A DNA stretch of 64,000 nt from Protula sp. h YS-2021 (lineage: Eukaryota > Annelida > Polychaeta > Sabellida > Serpulidae). This document shows, piece after piece, positions 42,966 through 55,221 of the stretch. Positions within the stretch are counted from its first letter, which is position 1. Every line of letters starts with the position of its first letter. The notes beneath the pieces are model-generated. The model did no database searches and was not told the DNA's origin. It saw nothing but the letters and a program-made list of their open reading frames with translations. The stretch is from assembly GCA_949752745.1 (NCBI GenBank), contig OX457031.1, positions 46,953,257 through 47,017,256 on the forward strand, written 5' to 3'. The position numbers were made by a program, and so were the translations under genes.

Positions 42966-44574
42966 TTTTATGAAGAAACTAGAACTAAGGGGTGAAAAAG
43001 TACTTTTTTCGATTTTTTAATTTCGACTTATTTTTGAATCTACTGAGCTTCAAAGTTTGCAACTTTTAAAAATTTGAAAATTTTCTTTTTTTCTGAAAAA
43101 AGGCAAAGTTCCAATTTACACATTGGCACAATATGCTACATGCAAGTACTTCTGGTTGGGCTTGAATGGTTTCAGTAATTTTGTTGCCAGTTGGTCAGTT
43201 CAATGATATTTTTCGGGTGGGCGATAATAGGGAACATTGGGCTATAATGCAAGAAAGTTTTAATTTTTGCTTTAAAAGTGCAGGAATCAATTCTATGACC
43301 CGAAAATATGATAAATATGATATTTGCCGTGTGGCCAATAATAGGAAACATTGGGCGATAATGCAAGAAATTTGTAATTTTTGCTTTAAAAGTGCAGGAA
43401 TCAATTCTATGACCCGATTAAAGTTTTTCCCATAAGTATACACACTTAAACGTGCATATAGATCTAGTAAATCCATTAAACATCCCTATATAAGCATTTG
43501 CATTCGGTAACTGTTCGCCACAAGGTAGGGGGGCCTGTGAAATCTACGATTATTTGTTATAATTAGCTTTGAGAACGGAATTCTTTGATGATTTAAATCT
43601 CCAGAAACATCTATTTATTTTGTTTTTTTTATCGTTACTTTAACCTCTACCCATCTCTTTGATTGAAAGAATATGCATTTTCTCTGAAATTCAAAAGCTT
43701 TTCGTGAAATAAAATTTTACCTGTCAGTATATTAAGGGGCGTAACTGAATCGGACATGGAAAGACTCTGACGAGTTGAAAGCAAGAGACTAAAGTGATGA
43801 AACCATGGGACACCACACCCAGCACTCCCGCTTTCAGATTTAACATATCAGTCTCCTAGTAGAACAAGAGACTCAAGTCTTACTCCAGATATTGCCGTAA
43901 TCAATGATTTGAGTTATAGTGTCATCTGGACGAAATGTGCTTGATAACAGAATACACGAACACTTTCATCTGAAAATTAAAATAATGTATGAACTTTCGG
44001 TCCTTCATCAAATATTTCAATTTGATTATTTCTTATCATGCTTTCCAAAACTTTTACCAAAGCGATAAGAAGCAAGTCAGCAAGTTCACAGCCCTATGTT
44101 AATTCATCTTTAAAATGAGAACCTATTTGAGTAAATTCCATTGTTAATGACGTAGGATGGTATCGGTATTTGACATGGGTATCACCATCCAGAAAATATA
44201 TTTTTCGAAATAAAATGTCGTCGTGACTTGACAAATTGATTGCAAACCTTGATTTGTTCTAGCTCGAGGGAGCTCGTCTCTTGTTGCTCTATTCACTTCT
44301 GCCGTAACAGGGCATTGTAGGTATTATTCACAGCTACATTGCTTTTGCTGTATCTTTAGATAGTTTTTTTCACACTTACTCGTGTTATGTCTTACAACAG
44401 TCAGGTTATAGCTGTCACGTGTCACAGGGGTGAGTTTGCCAGCAACGACACGATCCCCTAATCGGTGTCGTTGAGCACCACTCTAGGTCATCTCACCTTG
44501 TCACACCGTCACACTACAAACTTTAAGTTGCATTTCACCGTAGCACGTTACACTTTGTTGTAGCTTATTAACAA
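42966..44574. other. Intergenic with one ~113-bp tandem duplication; no gene
   Basis: 43190-43425 is two copies of a ~113-bp unit (ggaaacattgggc, then ataatgcaagaaa, gcaggaatcaattctatgac). The remainder shows no exon or RNA gene. Confidence 0.55.
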
Positions 44575-45238
44575 TTGACAAGCTGTTAGCTTGCAAGGGT
44601 TATATGAATTTGTGCGAGCTTGTGTTCGTCCTTTTTTTCTTCTTGACAGTTTTCCGACTTTTTTTATCTTCTTCTCTGACACTATGCAACCTAGGACCAT
44701 GAAACTTGACAGTTATGAAGAGCTTGATCTGAACGTGTGCACATTACTTTTTATTTTCGTCTTCGATTTCGTTTTCTTTGTTAAAACGCCATGTGAAAAG
44801 TGTGTATTTTTGCAAGTAATTGCGGAGCATTTAATGTACGGCACAGACCACCACACAGTTGCTAAGCTTTGTGTGAGCTCTCACTGCGTAAACAGATAAC
44901 ACAGCGTATGCTTGATCAGTCAATCAAACCCTAAGTCAACAAAAAGCAAACACTACTCGGCTTATAAGGCGTATTCAAGCTGTGTTGTTTGCTAATATAT
45001 TTAGCTGGTATTAAGTTATCAACCTATGGAATTTTTTTCTTGACAGTGGCCCGATTTTTTAGAATATTATAAGCCGCATACATGCTGTGCCATAAGCTCT
45101 GTACGTAGTTTTGTAACACACTGTATGCATGTTGTAAAATACTTTATATTATTCGAGAAATAACCCATTGAAGGAAGTATTCTTGCGTTTTAATTTTTGT
45201 CAAGTGTAATATTTCGCTAGCGAAATATGGTTCTAGTT
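44575..45238. mobile_element. Dispersed element, copy B (inverted relative to 23530-24005)
   Basis: Starts ttgacaagctgttagcttgc and ends in the 20-bp perfect palindrome atatttcgctagcgaaatat (45209-45228). Longer than copy A by ~180 bases (region 44880-45010). The open frame 44591-44899 lies within it and is not credible as a gene. Confidence 0.7.
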
Positions 45239-46059
45239 TTATTCATTTATCTTAGAGGTTTATTATCATGTTATGTTGCCACTGCGGGCCATCTTAATAC
45301 AGATGTCTTATCATGTTGTCAACACACCCGGATATGAGTTGTGGTCATTGGATATACTTTAAGCCATAAAGTCGGAAGTTGCCTGATCATAGGTTCGTTA
45401 TCTGGCAGCGTATTGCTGACACCTGAGACTCATCACCACTGACACCTAAGACTCATCTCAGGTCGCTAATTGCGTTGTACTTGGCCATCTGTATTTCACA
45501 TCTCTGTGTGCATTGAAGAATTGAGACGTCACATGATGGTTAGCTATTCAAGGCTACTCAACGTGATCGTGATCTAGATTCTCCACAATTTTCAACCCTA
45601 TCTGTCCCGTCATAGATTTTGACACATACGTACGCGCTCACAAAGTGGTGCACAATAAAGATGTGCGGTTTTTGTGTGCGTAGAGATACGTAGTCGCTTA
45701 TTTTTGTCTTTTACAGCACTTCAGGTTGTTGTAAGACGCATCACGTCCTCGTATCATTTATTTATGCTATGGATCGTCATTGCACATCCCTTACACTCGC
45801 TCCCTGGGTTGATGCGCGTTAATCCACGATATGTTAGTGGACCTCTTGGTCCATAAGCTACCTTTTGTTAACTTGTGTCATAAAGAAATAATAAGATTCA
45901 CATGTTTGTCGTACGCCAATGTTTTTGCTCTGCTGCATGTGTTAACATCTAAAACTGTGTTTATTCGGGGGAGATAACATCCCTGTCTCCCTCAGTACTT
46001 TACGTTCCTACTTAAGCAGGCTGTTGCAGAAATAAAGTTTAAATTTTCAGGCAGGCGAA
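45239..46059. other. Intergenic, no gene recognised
   Basis: Short direct repeat cacctgagactcatca / cacctaagactcatc near 45420-45465. Otherwise unique sequence without recognisable coding potential. Confidence 0.45.
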
Positions 46060-47100
46060 GGGTTAAAGCGCTTTTGGAAAGCTGTACGGAGAGTGGAGGC
46101 TGTAGCTCGGTTACCCAATAACATTCAAAAGAGACGTACGGGGCGGCAGATGCTTACTCCGGTACACTCACTACTGCAGAATCAAATCCAGAATGCGAAA
46201 ACGGTTTCTACAGCTGTCAGAGCGCGACGTCTTGCCTCTTGCAGCTAGATCAGTTTATGCAACTTGGTTCATTCAAAGTTGACACACATCAGGTCATAAA
46301 CCACTCTGTTGCATATGGGCAGTTTCTGATGATCTTTTAGGCCCGTATCTTTATATTTCGATGACCAGGTCAGCACGTCTCTTCCTTTACAATTAGGTTG
46401 ACCATCAAAGGTTTTGGTTTCTGGCTCTCCAGTTCGGTCTTTCGACAGCTCAATACACATTCATGCAGATCACGAAAGTCCTAAAGTTGTGGGACAGGCG
46501 CATAGCCCTTCTGATTTTTCAATACCTAGACGATTGGCTATTAGCCAACCTAGAAAACGATTGCCTCGTGGCTCAGCTTATTCGGTTACTCGAGCAATTT
46601 TCATATTAGGTTTCCTAGCAAACTAAAAATCTCAGAACTGGTTCAAATTCGAAGTATACAGTTTTCAGGCTACATTTTTGCTAGGCAAGTTCCGTCTCAG
46701 GCCAGAATATCGAAAGTTATTATTGCTCGAATATTGGCAAGGTTCTCAACGATCATGTCCTTCAGCTCTTGGTTCACAATCAAATAGTGGTCTCCCATAT
46801 ACGAAAGCAAAAGGGTACCAAGTCACGGATGTTGTCTCGTCTTATAAAGAAGGCCCTTGCTGTGTTTGCGACAATCGGTCCACTGTTCAGTCGTCGAGTG
46901 GGCTCTTTGGGACTGGATGTTTCAATGGGTGTCGTCTGAGTCTTCCATCATTAGATATTTTTTTACAAATCACCAAAACTTGTCGTCTTTTCCTATATCT
47001 TTCTTCGTGTCCGAGCCCGAACGCAATGTCAAAAGATGCTCTATGTGTTTAATGGCTACAGTCGATGCTTGATCTGTTTTCTCTGATAATGCTAAAAATA
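46060..47100 (+). mobile_element. Decayed DIRS1-type reverse transcriptase
   Basis: Joined across frameshifts, the plus strand gives FKVDTHQVINHSV (46273 on), then FGLSTAQYTFMQITKVLKLW, IFQYLDDWLLANLEND, SKLKISELVQIRSIQFSGYI and SQARISKVIIARIL. FGLSTAP-YxF and a YLDDWLL catalytic box followed by a PSxxRI segment are typical of DIRS-group retrotransposons. Multiple stops; no recombinase domain seen. Confidence 0.75.
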
Positions 47101-47599
47101 TTGCAGAAGATTTGGGAACAGAGGGCCTCTCTTCTCTTCTAAGCCCCGTACCTTCTTGACGTTTCGTGGTTTTCTTTATTGGTACTGCTACCATGCGTGA
47201 AGAGTCTCCCTGCCCCTGTAGTCATTCAGTCGAAAGTGGACTCATTGGTGATGCATTTGTAATCGGCAGGAGTTGTTTTATTTTTACCTATGAATCATCA
47301 GTTTTCAGTGATGCCAAATCATCTAGTACTATCAATACAATTTCAGTCATATCATTGCAGTTCTAAACAGTGTCTGTTTATTTAATGCATGCGAAATTAT
47401 AGTACGGATATCTCTGAAGCATGCATCTCTGACTGTACACGAAACTGGATCTTTCTGGATTATGAAGTTCTTGAAAGAAAAAAAGAAAGCATAAACCCAA
47501 AAAAATAATGTTTTTAAAGAGTAAATTGTTTTTCTCGAAATTTTGAAGAGTTAAATTGGACCCAATTTTACACCGCATACTGTTTTTTTTTTTCAGCAT

Positions 47600-47927
47600 T
47601 CCAATTGTCAAGGTTTCCAATTGTTTATGATTTTGCACATTAATGTGGATCCCTGTTCTTTGAGCTTTTAAGTTGCGGTGACTTTCACAAAGCTGAAGCA
47701 TGGTATCATTACACGTTACAGGCTGACACTCAAATGCGTGTTGTGTTTTGACACTTAGGACGCAGTATGATTGATGTTTGCAAGCTGCTGAAACGTCATC
47801 ATGATACAGAACACAACCGGTAGAGACCTCCAAGCGGTCATCCTCGAGCTTCTTTGCCTCATGAGAATTAGCAGATTCAAATAATTGCATTAGCAGTGCT
47901 GCAATGATCGCAGTGGAAACACCTGGA
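47600..47927 (-). CDS. Possible exon of a secreted Cys-rich protein
   Basis: After a good acceptor (GTGCTTCCAG ending at 47928) the minus strand reads VSTAIIAALLMQLFESANS, signal-peptide-like, and then STGCVLYHDDVSAACKHQSY followed by four more Cys in CVLSVKTQHAFECQPVTC and CNDTMLQLCES. No upstream ATG exon and no convincing donor could be placed. The continuation to 47378 is Lys/Phe-rich and probably intronic. Low certainty; family unknown. Confidence 0.3.
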
Positions 47928-47944
47928 AGCACAAATAAATGCAA

Positions 47945-50639
47945 AAACAGTTAGTGGACGTTTCCTTGAAAACAAAATCTTGGCATATCGAAAGCACATC
48001 GGAAAGTATTATTAAATGATCGTAGACAGTGAAATAAACTGACCGCCGCTTCACTGCAACGTGTGACATTGCATTAAAGGATTGCACACCAGGCCGTCAC
48101 AGTAGTGTTGCTATTGTGATCTTTGCCATTTGTTCATCCTTCTTTTCTCTTCTTTCTCCATCGGAAAGAAGGAGGCAATTTTAGTGTTCAGTTAACTCGA
48201 CAATATTTGTTTGTCTACTGTTATACTTGTTGTTTTTATTACATGGCACATAGATGAAGAAACCCCACTTATTTCTTGTTTCAATGGAATTACTGTAGAA
48301 CCCCTAATAAATGGGAACTTTGTTAGTTACTGCCTTTATATCTTACTTTTTTTCATCAAAACCTCTTGCACAGTAACTACCAAGAAACTGTAACCTTGTG
48401 GTTATACAATTCTCATCTACCGGTCTTAGTTGTCCACAAACAGATATTTTAGACATCAAAGTTTTTAATTTCTTAAAATTCATTTTTATGAGTGAAATTT
48501 ATTCCAAGTGTAGAAGCTGTCACTTGTGGTGTGCCACCTCACCTTCCTCGAAATGTGGATCGTGGTCGAAATAACTTTGGGTATGCCGCTAGCGACTCTG
48601 ATTTTTGTTGATTATTGATGACGGGATAAACAGCAACAAGTCAGATACATTTATCTCAAAATATTTATTTATTGGATCGCGATACCAATGCCAAAGACTT
48701 TAAGCCCTTGGTGATCGTTTCTAGGTATGCAAAATATTTTACTCATCAAATAAATTTCAGAAATAAAAAACTTTAGTTAAATTAATTTAAACACCTGACA
48801 AAGTTATATTCCAAAGCTGTCGTATCCAGGCGATTTTGTTATGTTTTCAGCATTGAAGTACTTTGTTTTGGTTGGTAAATCTTCTCACGATATCCGGTGT
48901 TACCTCAGTCTTAGTTTTTTCATTGCAATGCATTTTATACAAATTGGTGCAAAAAAGTTTGAGTTTAATTTTTTTACCTGTTGCTGATGTAATGTCCGTC
49001 ATCTGAATAAAAAAAGTTGCAGTTTTCGTTTGGTATAAAATTAGATTGGTTAAAGAGCTAATAACTTCTAAAATATAACTCTACCATTCGTCTGTATTTT
49101 TTCTTTATTTAATAACTGAATTCATATTTAATGCCATCATGCTATGTAAGTTTTCGTATAAAATTAGATTGGCTGACGAGTCAATAAGTTCTAAAGTATA
49201 ACTCTCCCATGGGTCTCTATTTTTCTTCCTTTAATAACTTAATTCATGTTGAATGCCATCATGCTGTATAATTTTTTCATTTCCCTGCATGTTTTTGAAA
49301 TTTACTTTTCTGGTATGTTTTGGCATTTACACTTCTTGAACTCTTTTGCTGTTAGAGTTATCAGATGTCACTTGATATTGAATTAGAGCCAATCGGACCT
49401 TAAACTGGTGTCTAACACTGTCGATGATGCGTCCACAGACTTTTGATTCAGTCCCTCATTTACATATTCTTCTAATGAATTTCTTTTCCAAAGTCCCGGT
49501 CCTATTGGAGGTTTTATCACTTCATAAGTTCGATTTAATTGTTGGGTGATCTCTTTTTATATTGGCGGTATGTGTACTTGTGTTACGGCTTCATACTTCT
49601 GCCTTTAGTTAAAAAGTAATATGGCCTACATTTTAACTCTGGAATAGAGTGTAACCAGATATATATCTTTCTGTTGTTTTACTTGCATCTATGTAGCCAT
49701 AATATATTCAAGTGAGACATTTTTGCACATAGACTACCTACTATAAGAATGTTGTGCTCAATAATAGGAAGAAACGTTTTTGACAAATTAGACTGTCCAT
49801 CGCTCTTAGGAGTTCCTGTGATTTTTAAACACCTTTAATCCCCCTCCCCATTTTTGTTTGCAAAGATTAATATTTTGTAATACTTGATATGTTTTCTAGA
49901 GTAAGAAAAAGTTGTCTTTTCTATTGCGTAAAATTAAAAAAAGTAATGAACTTGATGAATTGATTTTTTCCCTTGTGTTAAATACTCACAGCCCGAGACC
50001 GGCCCATTCCAGGCAAACATAATTGGTGGATGAACCTTACCGACTTCTATACTTTGATACTATTTGAAAAATAGCATTTCCAGTCTGCTCAGTGATTGAT
50101 GACGTACGACTCATCCTTTTGCGAAAGAAGGTAGAAACTACCTTTTTTAACACTTTGGTGCATACGTTCAAAAATACATTCACGGTTTTGGTCCATCGGC
50201 TAGCATTTGTTTGTATGGCCGCAAATTTCGGAACTTGTTAGACAGGCTTCTGTTTGTTAGGGGACATAGACACGTCTAACGAGGAAACTGGGAGGGGTCG
50301 ATAGCACAGATCAGTCTCAGGACTTATAAGCCAAATCACACTTTAGGCGCAAAAAGTTTTGCGTTTTGAATAAAATAACCGAGTAAAAAATAAAATGAAA
50401 GAAATGATAGTGAGATTTCGCCTAAATGTCAAATTTCTGTTGCACCAAAGAGCAATTGGCGTTTTTTAAACAGCCCTTATGCTATTTTAAAAATTTATTA
50501 AAAATTTTAACAAATAGTTTCAATTTCTTTTATGTTCCGACTATGAGCTGTTTTTGCGGTATTTCTTCCATATTTTTCTATCATTTTCATTCAAAATTCT
50601 TGTGCATTTTATTCGAAACACACAGTGCGATTTGGCTTA
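47945..50639. other. Intergenic with a 124-bp tandem duplication; no gene
   Basis: 49030-49280 is a two-copy repeat (gtataaaattagattgg at ~49033 and ~49157, ending gaatgccatcatgct). The rest has only short frames. Confidence 0.5.
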
Positions 50640-50725
50640 TGGTATATCAGTGGTCTATTCCGGAATAGTCTACAAGAAAATATCTGGTTTCTTAATTGCT
50701 TCAGAATTCTTATTTTAAATAATAC

Positions 50726-50820
<95 letters not shown>
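50640..50820 (+). repeat. Dispersed (TA)n-linked repeat, copy 3, with ~90-bp (TA) run
   Basis: ctattccggaatagtctac, then atctggtttcttaattgctt, cagaattcttattttaaata, atacgg, followed directly by (ta)n from ~50730 to 50818. A fourth fragment (attttaaataatacggtgtt) follows the pogo-like element at 54667. Confidence 0.85.
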
Positions 50821-50824
<4 letters not shown>

Positions 50825-51552
50825 TTTCTTTTTTCTTTTAATATTAGTTGTTTATGTAGTTATCTAATAAATTAATTCGCCAAATTCTTAGATTTCGGGA
50901 TGACAAAATAACACGGCGGATTAAAGTTGTCCTAAAATATTTTGCCCGGAAATATTTAATTTCCCTTTAACTCAACACAAACACTGCAGTTTGCTTTGTA
51001 ATTCTCTGGAAACATGTCTAAAATTCTAAACTTTTGACATTCCAAAGGGGAACTCCATTACACCGAAAACAAAAAAGTAATCGTTAAAAAACCACCCAAA
51101 AGACGGTCGTAGGTGACTGGTTACTTATATATATGCGTGTGTGTGTCATGCATTGTGCACGGTTTGTGCATCTAAGGCCACATTTTTCAGGCCTGGTGTT
51201 TCTTTATATTATGAATAGAAAGTGAAAAAGAACACGCATCGGCCTGCTGTTATCTTCCGGGTTTGTTTTACCGAACATGCAATTCGACCGTTGTTATAAA
51301 ACAGCTTGCCTGTGTTAGATCTATCTGTTATGTATAAACACGGAGCGGTCGGATATTGTTAGATGTAGTTCCCCCTTAATGAGTATTACTTTCGCGGAAC
51401 CCTCGATGCGACACTTTTAAAGTAGACTGGTCACTATTCGATGCGTGATGTTGGAGTGGAGGGGGGAAGGGGTGGGGAGTTGGAAGGAAGCAAAACAAAG
51501 GCTGTCAAGAACTACACATGTGAAATGTATTCTATACAAATTCCACATAAAT
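50821..51552. other. Intergenic, no gene recognised
   Basis: No domain, splice-bounded exon or RNA gene seen. A (tg)n-like run is near 51140. Confidence 0.45.
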
Positions 51553-51735
51553 TGTAGCTTCTATGGGGACAAACACAGATCGGTATTGTATATGGGCCAG
51601 GTTCGTCCAAGGAAAATGGACCAGCTGGACTTAGAAAATTTCAGCTCTTGATTGACTATTGATGGTCGTGTTTAACTGATGGGGGGGGGGGGGGAGCGTG
51701 TGGGGAATATGAGGGCTATGCGCACTGCTCTAGTT
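51553..51735 (+). repeat. Single 169-bp unit plus right end of the ATTCCCCACAG element
   Basis: attgtagcttctatggggac, aaacacagatcggtattgta and tggaccagctggacttagaa match the array at 28202-29200. The G-run, tgtggggaat and gcgcactgctctag match its right end. It is truncated on the left. Confidence 0.9.
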
Positions 51736-53356
51736 TTCACTAAGAAGTATGTCCAAAACTTTTATATACAGATAATTTAGCTACAGAGGCGTAAACACAA
51801 CAGCGATCAAAGTAATGTAGCATTTTGCATTGTTAAAAACGTATTCAATTTACTTTATTGCCGATGTTGCCCAACAGTGGATTTACACTTAGACTTTTGC
51901 CGAAAAGTTTTTGGATTTCGACCGAATACAGTTGTGACAAAGGTATAAAGAAATAATAGAAAAAACTGGTAAAATCAACAAAATTCCTTTTAGCCAGAAA
52001 CACGTTCACAAATTGGCTATTAAAGTGGATGAGTAATATGTAAAATTGTAAAAGATCATATAATCGCTTTCTAAATTCGAAAGTGTGCAGGCTAAAAGAA
52101 AATATTATAGCATTGCATGGCAGTCATTACAGTTTTGTTCTAACTTAAGAACATTGACAGAGTTTCTCAATTATAACGCCATAAACAATTCGTCTTTACA
52201 CATATTATTAGAAGCTTTAAACCTTGGGAAACACAATGTTCATGCCGCTAAAAGAACAGTTCACATTAACATGTCAAGTGATAACTTCTCAAATTCACAT
52301 ATCTTTCTTTAAGAAGAACAACATGTCAGCGTGCTAAGATTTTATAGTTGAGCGCGAAGCAGTACATTATTTAATAGCAGTCCACTATCGGTGAAAGAAA
52401 AAACACAAACAACAATAACCAAAAAATGCCGCGGTTTTCCTTTTTCGGTTTTTTAACCGAACCGAAAAACCGGTCCGTACTCCGCCGGTAAGCGGTAGTT
52501 TGCGTCCGCCATATTTACGTTTCTATAACCAAAAGCCCCAGTTTGCACCCAGGGTATTTTAATGGCAAATTAAAGAAACTCCCACTACAATTAAAGAAAC
52601 TCCCCTAATTTCAAGGTCAAAGGTCACGTGTTCTTTGTCTTGGTAACCTTAAGAGAAATTTGACCTCTATATTCTTGGTCATATGACCTGTTTTATCTTG
52701 GAAACCGTTTTACATGGGGCGATTTTGACTTCATTATCGGACTCCACTACGTGCGTACGTTACATTAAGGGTAACTTCGTGATCTGAACTTGGACATTTC
52801 CGAGGTCACTGGTCTCGTGAGGTGTGTTATCTGGGTAACTGTTAGAAGGATGATTTTAACATCGTTTTCGGACTCATCCCCTCTGTAACATTTTTTTGTT
52901 TTTATATAATGTAGGAAAATAAAATTAAGGCTTTGGCCGCGTTTTAAACTCACATACACAAAACAATGGAAAGAAATATCAATTGTGGTGTGAGATTTGT
53001 GGTTATTTTCGTATTCTATTTTTTTTTTTAAGAAAGCATAACACAGAAGTTGTGTGTCATTGTCGTAGTACTTTGAGGGCATTTAGCAAACACTAATGAA
53101 GACTTGTTGGTCTTATAATATCGTACAGAAATTATCACAGCGGTGCCTCAAAGTAAGCTCAGTTGACTAGCATAGTCGTATAGCGAAAAACTGAAGCCAT
53201 TCCCCAAGTAGCGAGCCGCTTCCTGGTGCTAGGCAGCTCCTTATTTTACTATGTATATCCCTTTCTCAGAACTACTGCGCGTTTCAATGTTCAGCCGGCA
53301 GGGGTCAGCTTTTTTGTTGTAAGGCCAGAATTCTGTTGGCCACCCTACTTTCACAG
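51736..53356. other. Intergenic with AGGTCA-type repeats; no gene
   Basis: 52600-52880 has two loose units with ttcaaggtcaaaggtcacgt, gaccttggtaac-like phrases and a gattttgacttcattatcgg / gattttaacatcgttttcgg pair. An ccgaaccgaaaaaccgg hairpin is near 52455-52475. No exon. Confidence 0.5.
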
Positions 53357-53358
53357 TA

Positions 53359-54664
53359 CAGTAAAACCCCGGATACGGAACACCCCTATTTAAGGAACAT
53401 CCCCGTTTTTGAACATTTTTTCTCGGTCCCAAATTTTCCCATGGCAAAAATGGACAACCCCTTATTGGGAAACCCCCCGATATTCGGCACAGGGAACATT
53501 TCGCAGGGTCCCGTTTACCAGATTTGCCTTTCATCAACCCCCTCATTAGAAACGCCAACGAAAGAGGTGTTAAATTTTCTGATGTTATTTACGACAGGTG
53601 TAATTTCCAGTTTTTAATCGTAGCGTCCAGAAGAAAGAGAATATTTAAACATACTCCTTTTGTTCACGATGCAAATCAAAATAGTCAACAACCAAGATTT
53701 ATTGTGTATTCCCGCAGGGTTGTAGACGTTTAATCAGTTCAGGATCTGAGGTTTTGTCATTTTAAACCTCCCCCCGGCCCTAAACCCCCCGTCAAACCTC
53801 CCCCCCGACTAAAACCCCACGACCCAAAACCCCCCGGTTCTCAGGTCTATTTTATATTTTGTAATTGCGATGCATCCACGTTGTTAATTACACTTCAAAT
53901 GCCCATTGAAGAGATCACACGGCGTTTAAAATTGCAATCTCTGAACCATCATTATCAAAGAAACTTCATGCATCCATTGATGATAGCACTCATTTTTTGA
54001 AACTGCAATTGCTCTCACGATTGATGAGTGTGTACACATTAAAAATTGCAATTCATATGCCGGTTGCGAGATCAGTCGAGTTTACAAATTACAATGGGTA
54101 ATTTAGTGAATAGCTTCAATACTAACAAGTCCTAAAGAGATCAGCTCCAGTTCATCGACTCCGAGTTCCGGAGTAGGTTTGCAGGAACGTATAAAATGAC
54201 ACAGATTGCTGTGAAAAACCATCATGGAATACATCACATCTGCTAAAGGCAATCCAAAAATATTGTACCAAGGGCATTTGTACGTAAAGCAAAAACAACA
54301 AAACAAAAAAAAACAAGAATCTAGTTCGAGAATTCAGCTTTTGTAGTTGGAGAGTTGAAATGTTAGCTTTGAGATTATCGTTACACATTTTCTTTGAGAA
54401 CGGGGGGGTTTTGGGTCGGGGGGTTTAGGCCGCCGGGGGGTTTTAGTCGGGGGGGGGGGGTTCGGCCTGTTCCCGTAGAAATACTACCTGTAAAAACAAT
54501 CTATTTGTTGAAATGTATTATTCAAATATATGTATGTATGGTTAGCGCACGTTTTTTATGTGTTTTTCATCTGAAAAAAATGCGACCCCCTCATTAAGGA
54601 ACACCCCGGTATAAGGAACATTTTCGTCGGTCCCGATGGTGTTCCTTCTATAGGGGTTTTACTG
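53359..54664. mobile_element. 1.3-kb non-autonomous pogo/Tigger-like element with TA duplication and nested G/C-rich arms
   Basis: CAGTAAAACCCC at the left and GGGGTTTTACTG at the right are inverted; each is flanked by TA (53357-53358, 54665-54666). The ends continue as diverged inverted ggaacacccc/aaggaacat phrases. CAGTAAAACC ends with TA duplications fit the pogo branch of Tc1/mariner. Inside, 53765-53845 (aaccccccgg type) is inverted at 54397-54465 (gggggttttgggtcgg type). No transposase frame. Confidence 0.85.
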
Positions 54665-54974
54665 TATATTTTAAATAATACGGTGTTTAATGTTGATCAA
54701 AGTGGCACATGCTGAGAACTGTTACAGGGGACTACTAAAGCACATTATTTATGAATTGCATGGCAGTACACGAGCAGGATGTTGTGACACTGAAGGGGAA
54801 GCCTGTCGGTTTAATGAGCAATCCATTGTTATATTTAACGTGGATCCGTAAAATATTTTATCGTGGATTCTTTGCTCAGAAAAGGCGCTAATTTTCCCAT
54901 AGAACACTGTTTTGAGTCAGCTGAAAGATTCAAAACAGTGTGTATTCTGTTGTCAAAGTTGTCAGGAAACCCTC

Positions 54975-54987
54975 GTTGCTAGGCAAC
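54975..54987. promoter_or_regulatory. RFX X-box-like site
   Basis: GTTGCTAGGCAAC, an imperfect palindrome with half-sites GTTGC and GCAAC, inside the larger inverted repeat cctcgttgctaggcaactcg. It matches the RFX X-box layout. No adjacent gene is seen, so function is unknown. Confidence 0.4.
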
Positions 54988-55221
54988 TCGAGGTTTCTTG
55001 TTTTTCATCTTTTGACCGCGACAGAAAGTTTTATACGTTTCCAAGTGTATCACTTCGCTTAAAATATCGAGGTGCCGCTCTGGTTTTTGCTGCTTTTCGC
55101 TCTAGTGTTGAAGTGGTCTTGTGGTTTAGGTAATTTCTTCATGTTCAAACATGAATTTTTAACTTTTGAACTGACTACCCGCTCTTTCCCGCCAGAAAAA
55201 AAATACACAGCGGTTCATATC

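Noticed and set aside
44591..44899. 102-codon frame
   Set aside because: Lies wholly within a dispersed element whose other copy (23530-24005) is not coding.
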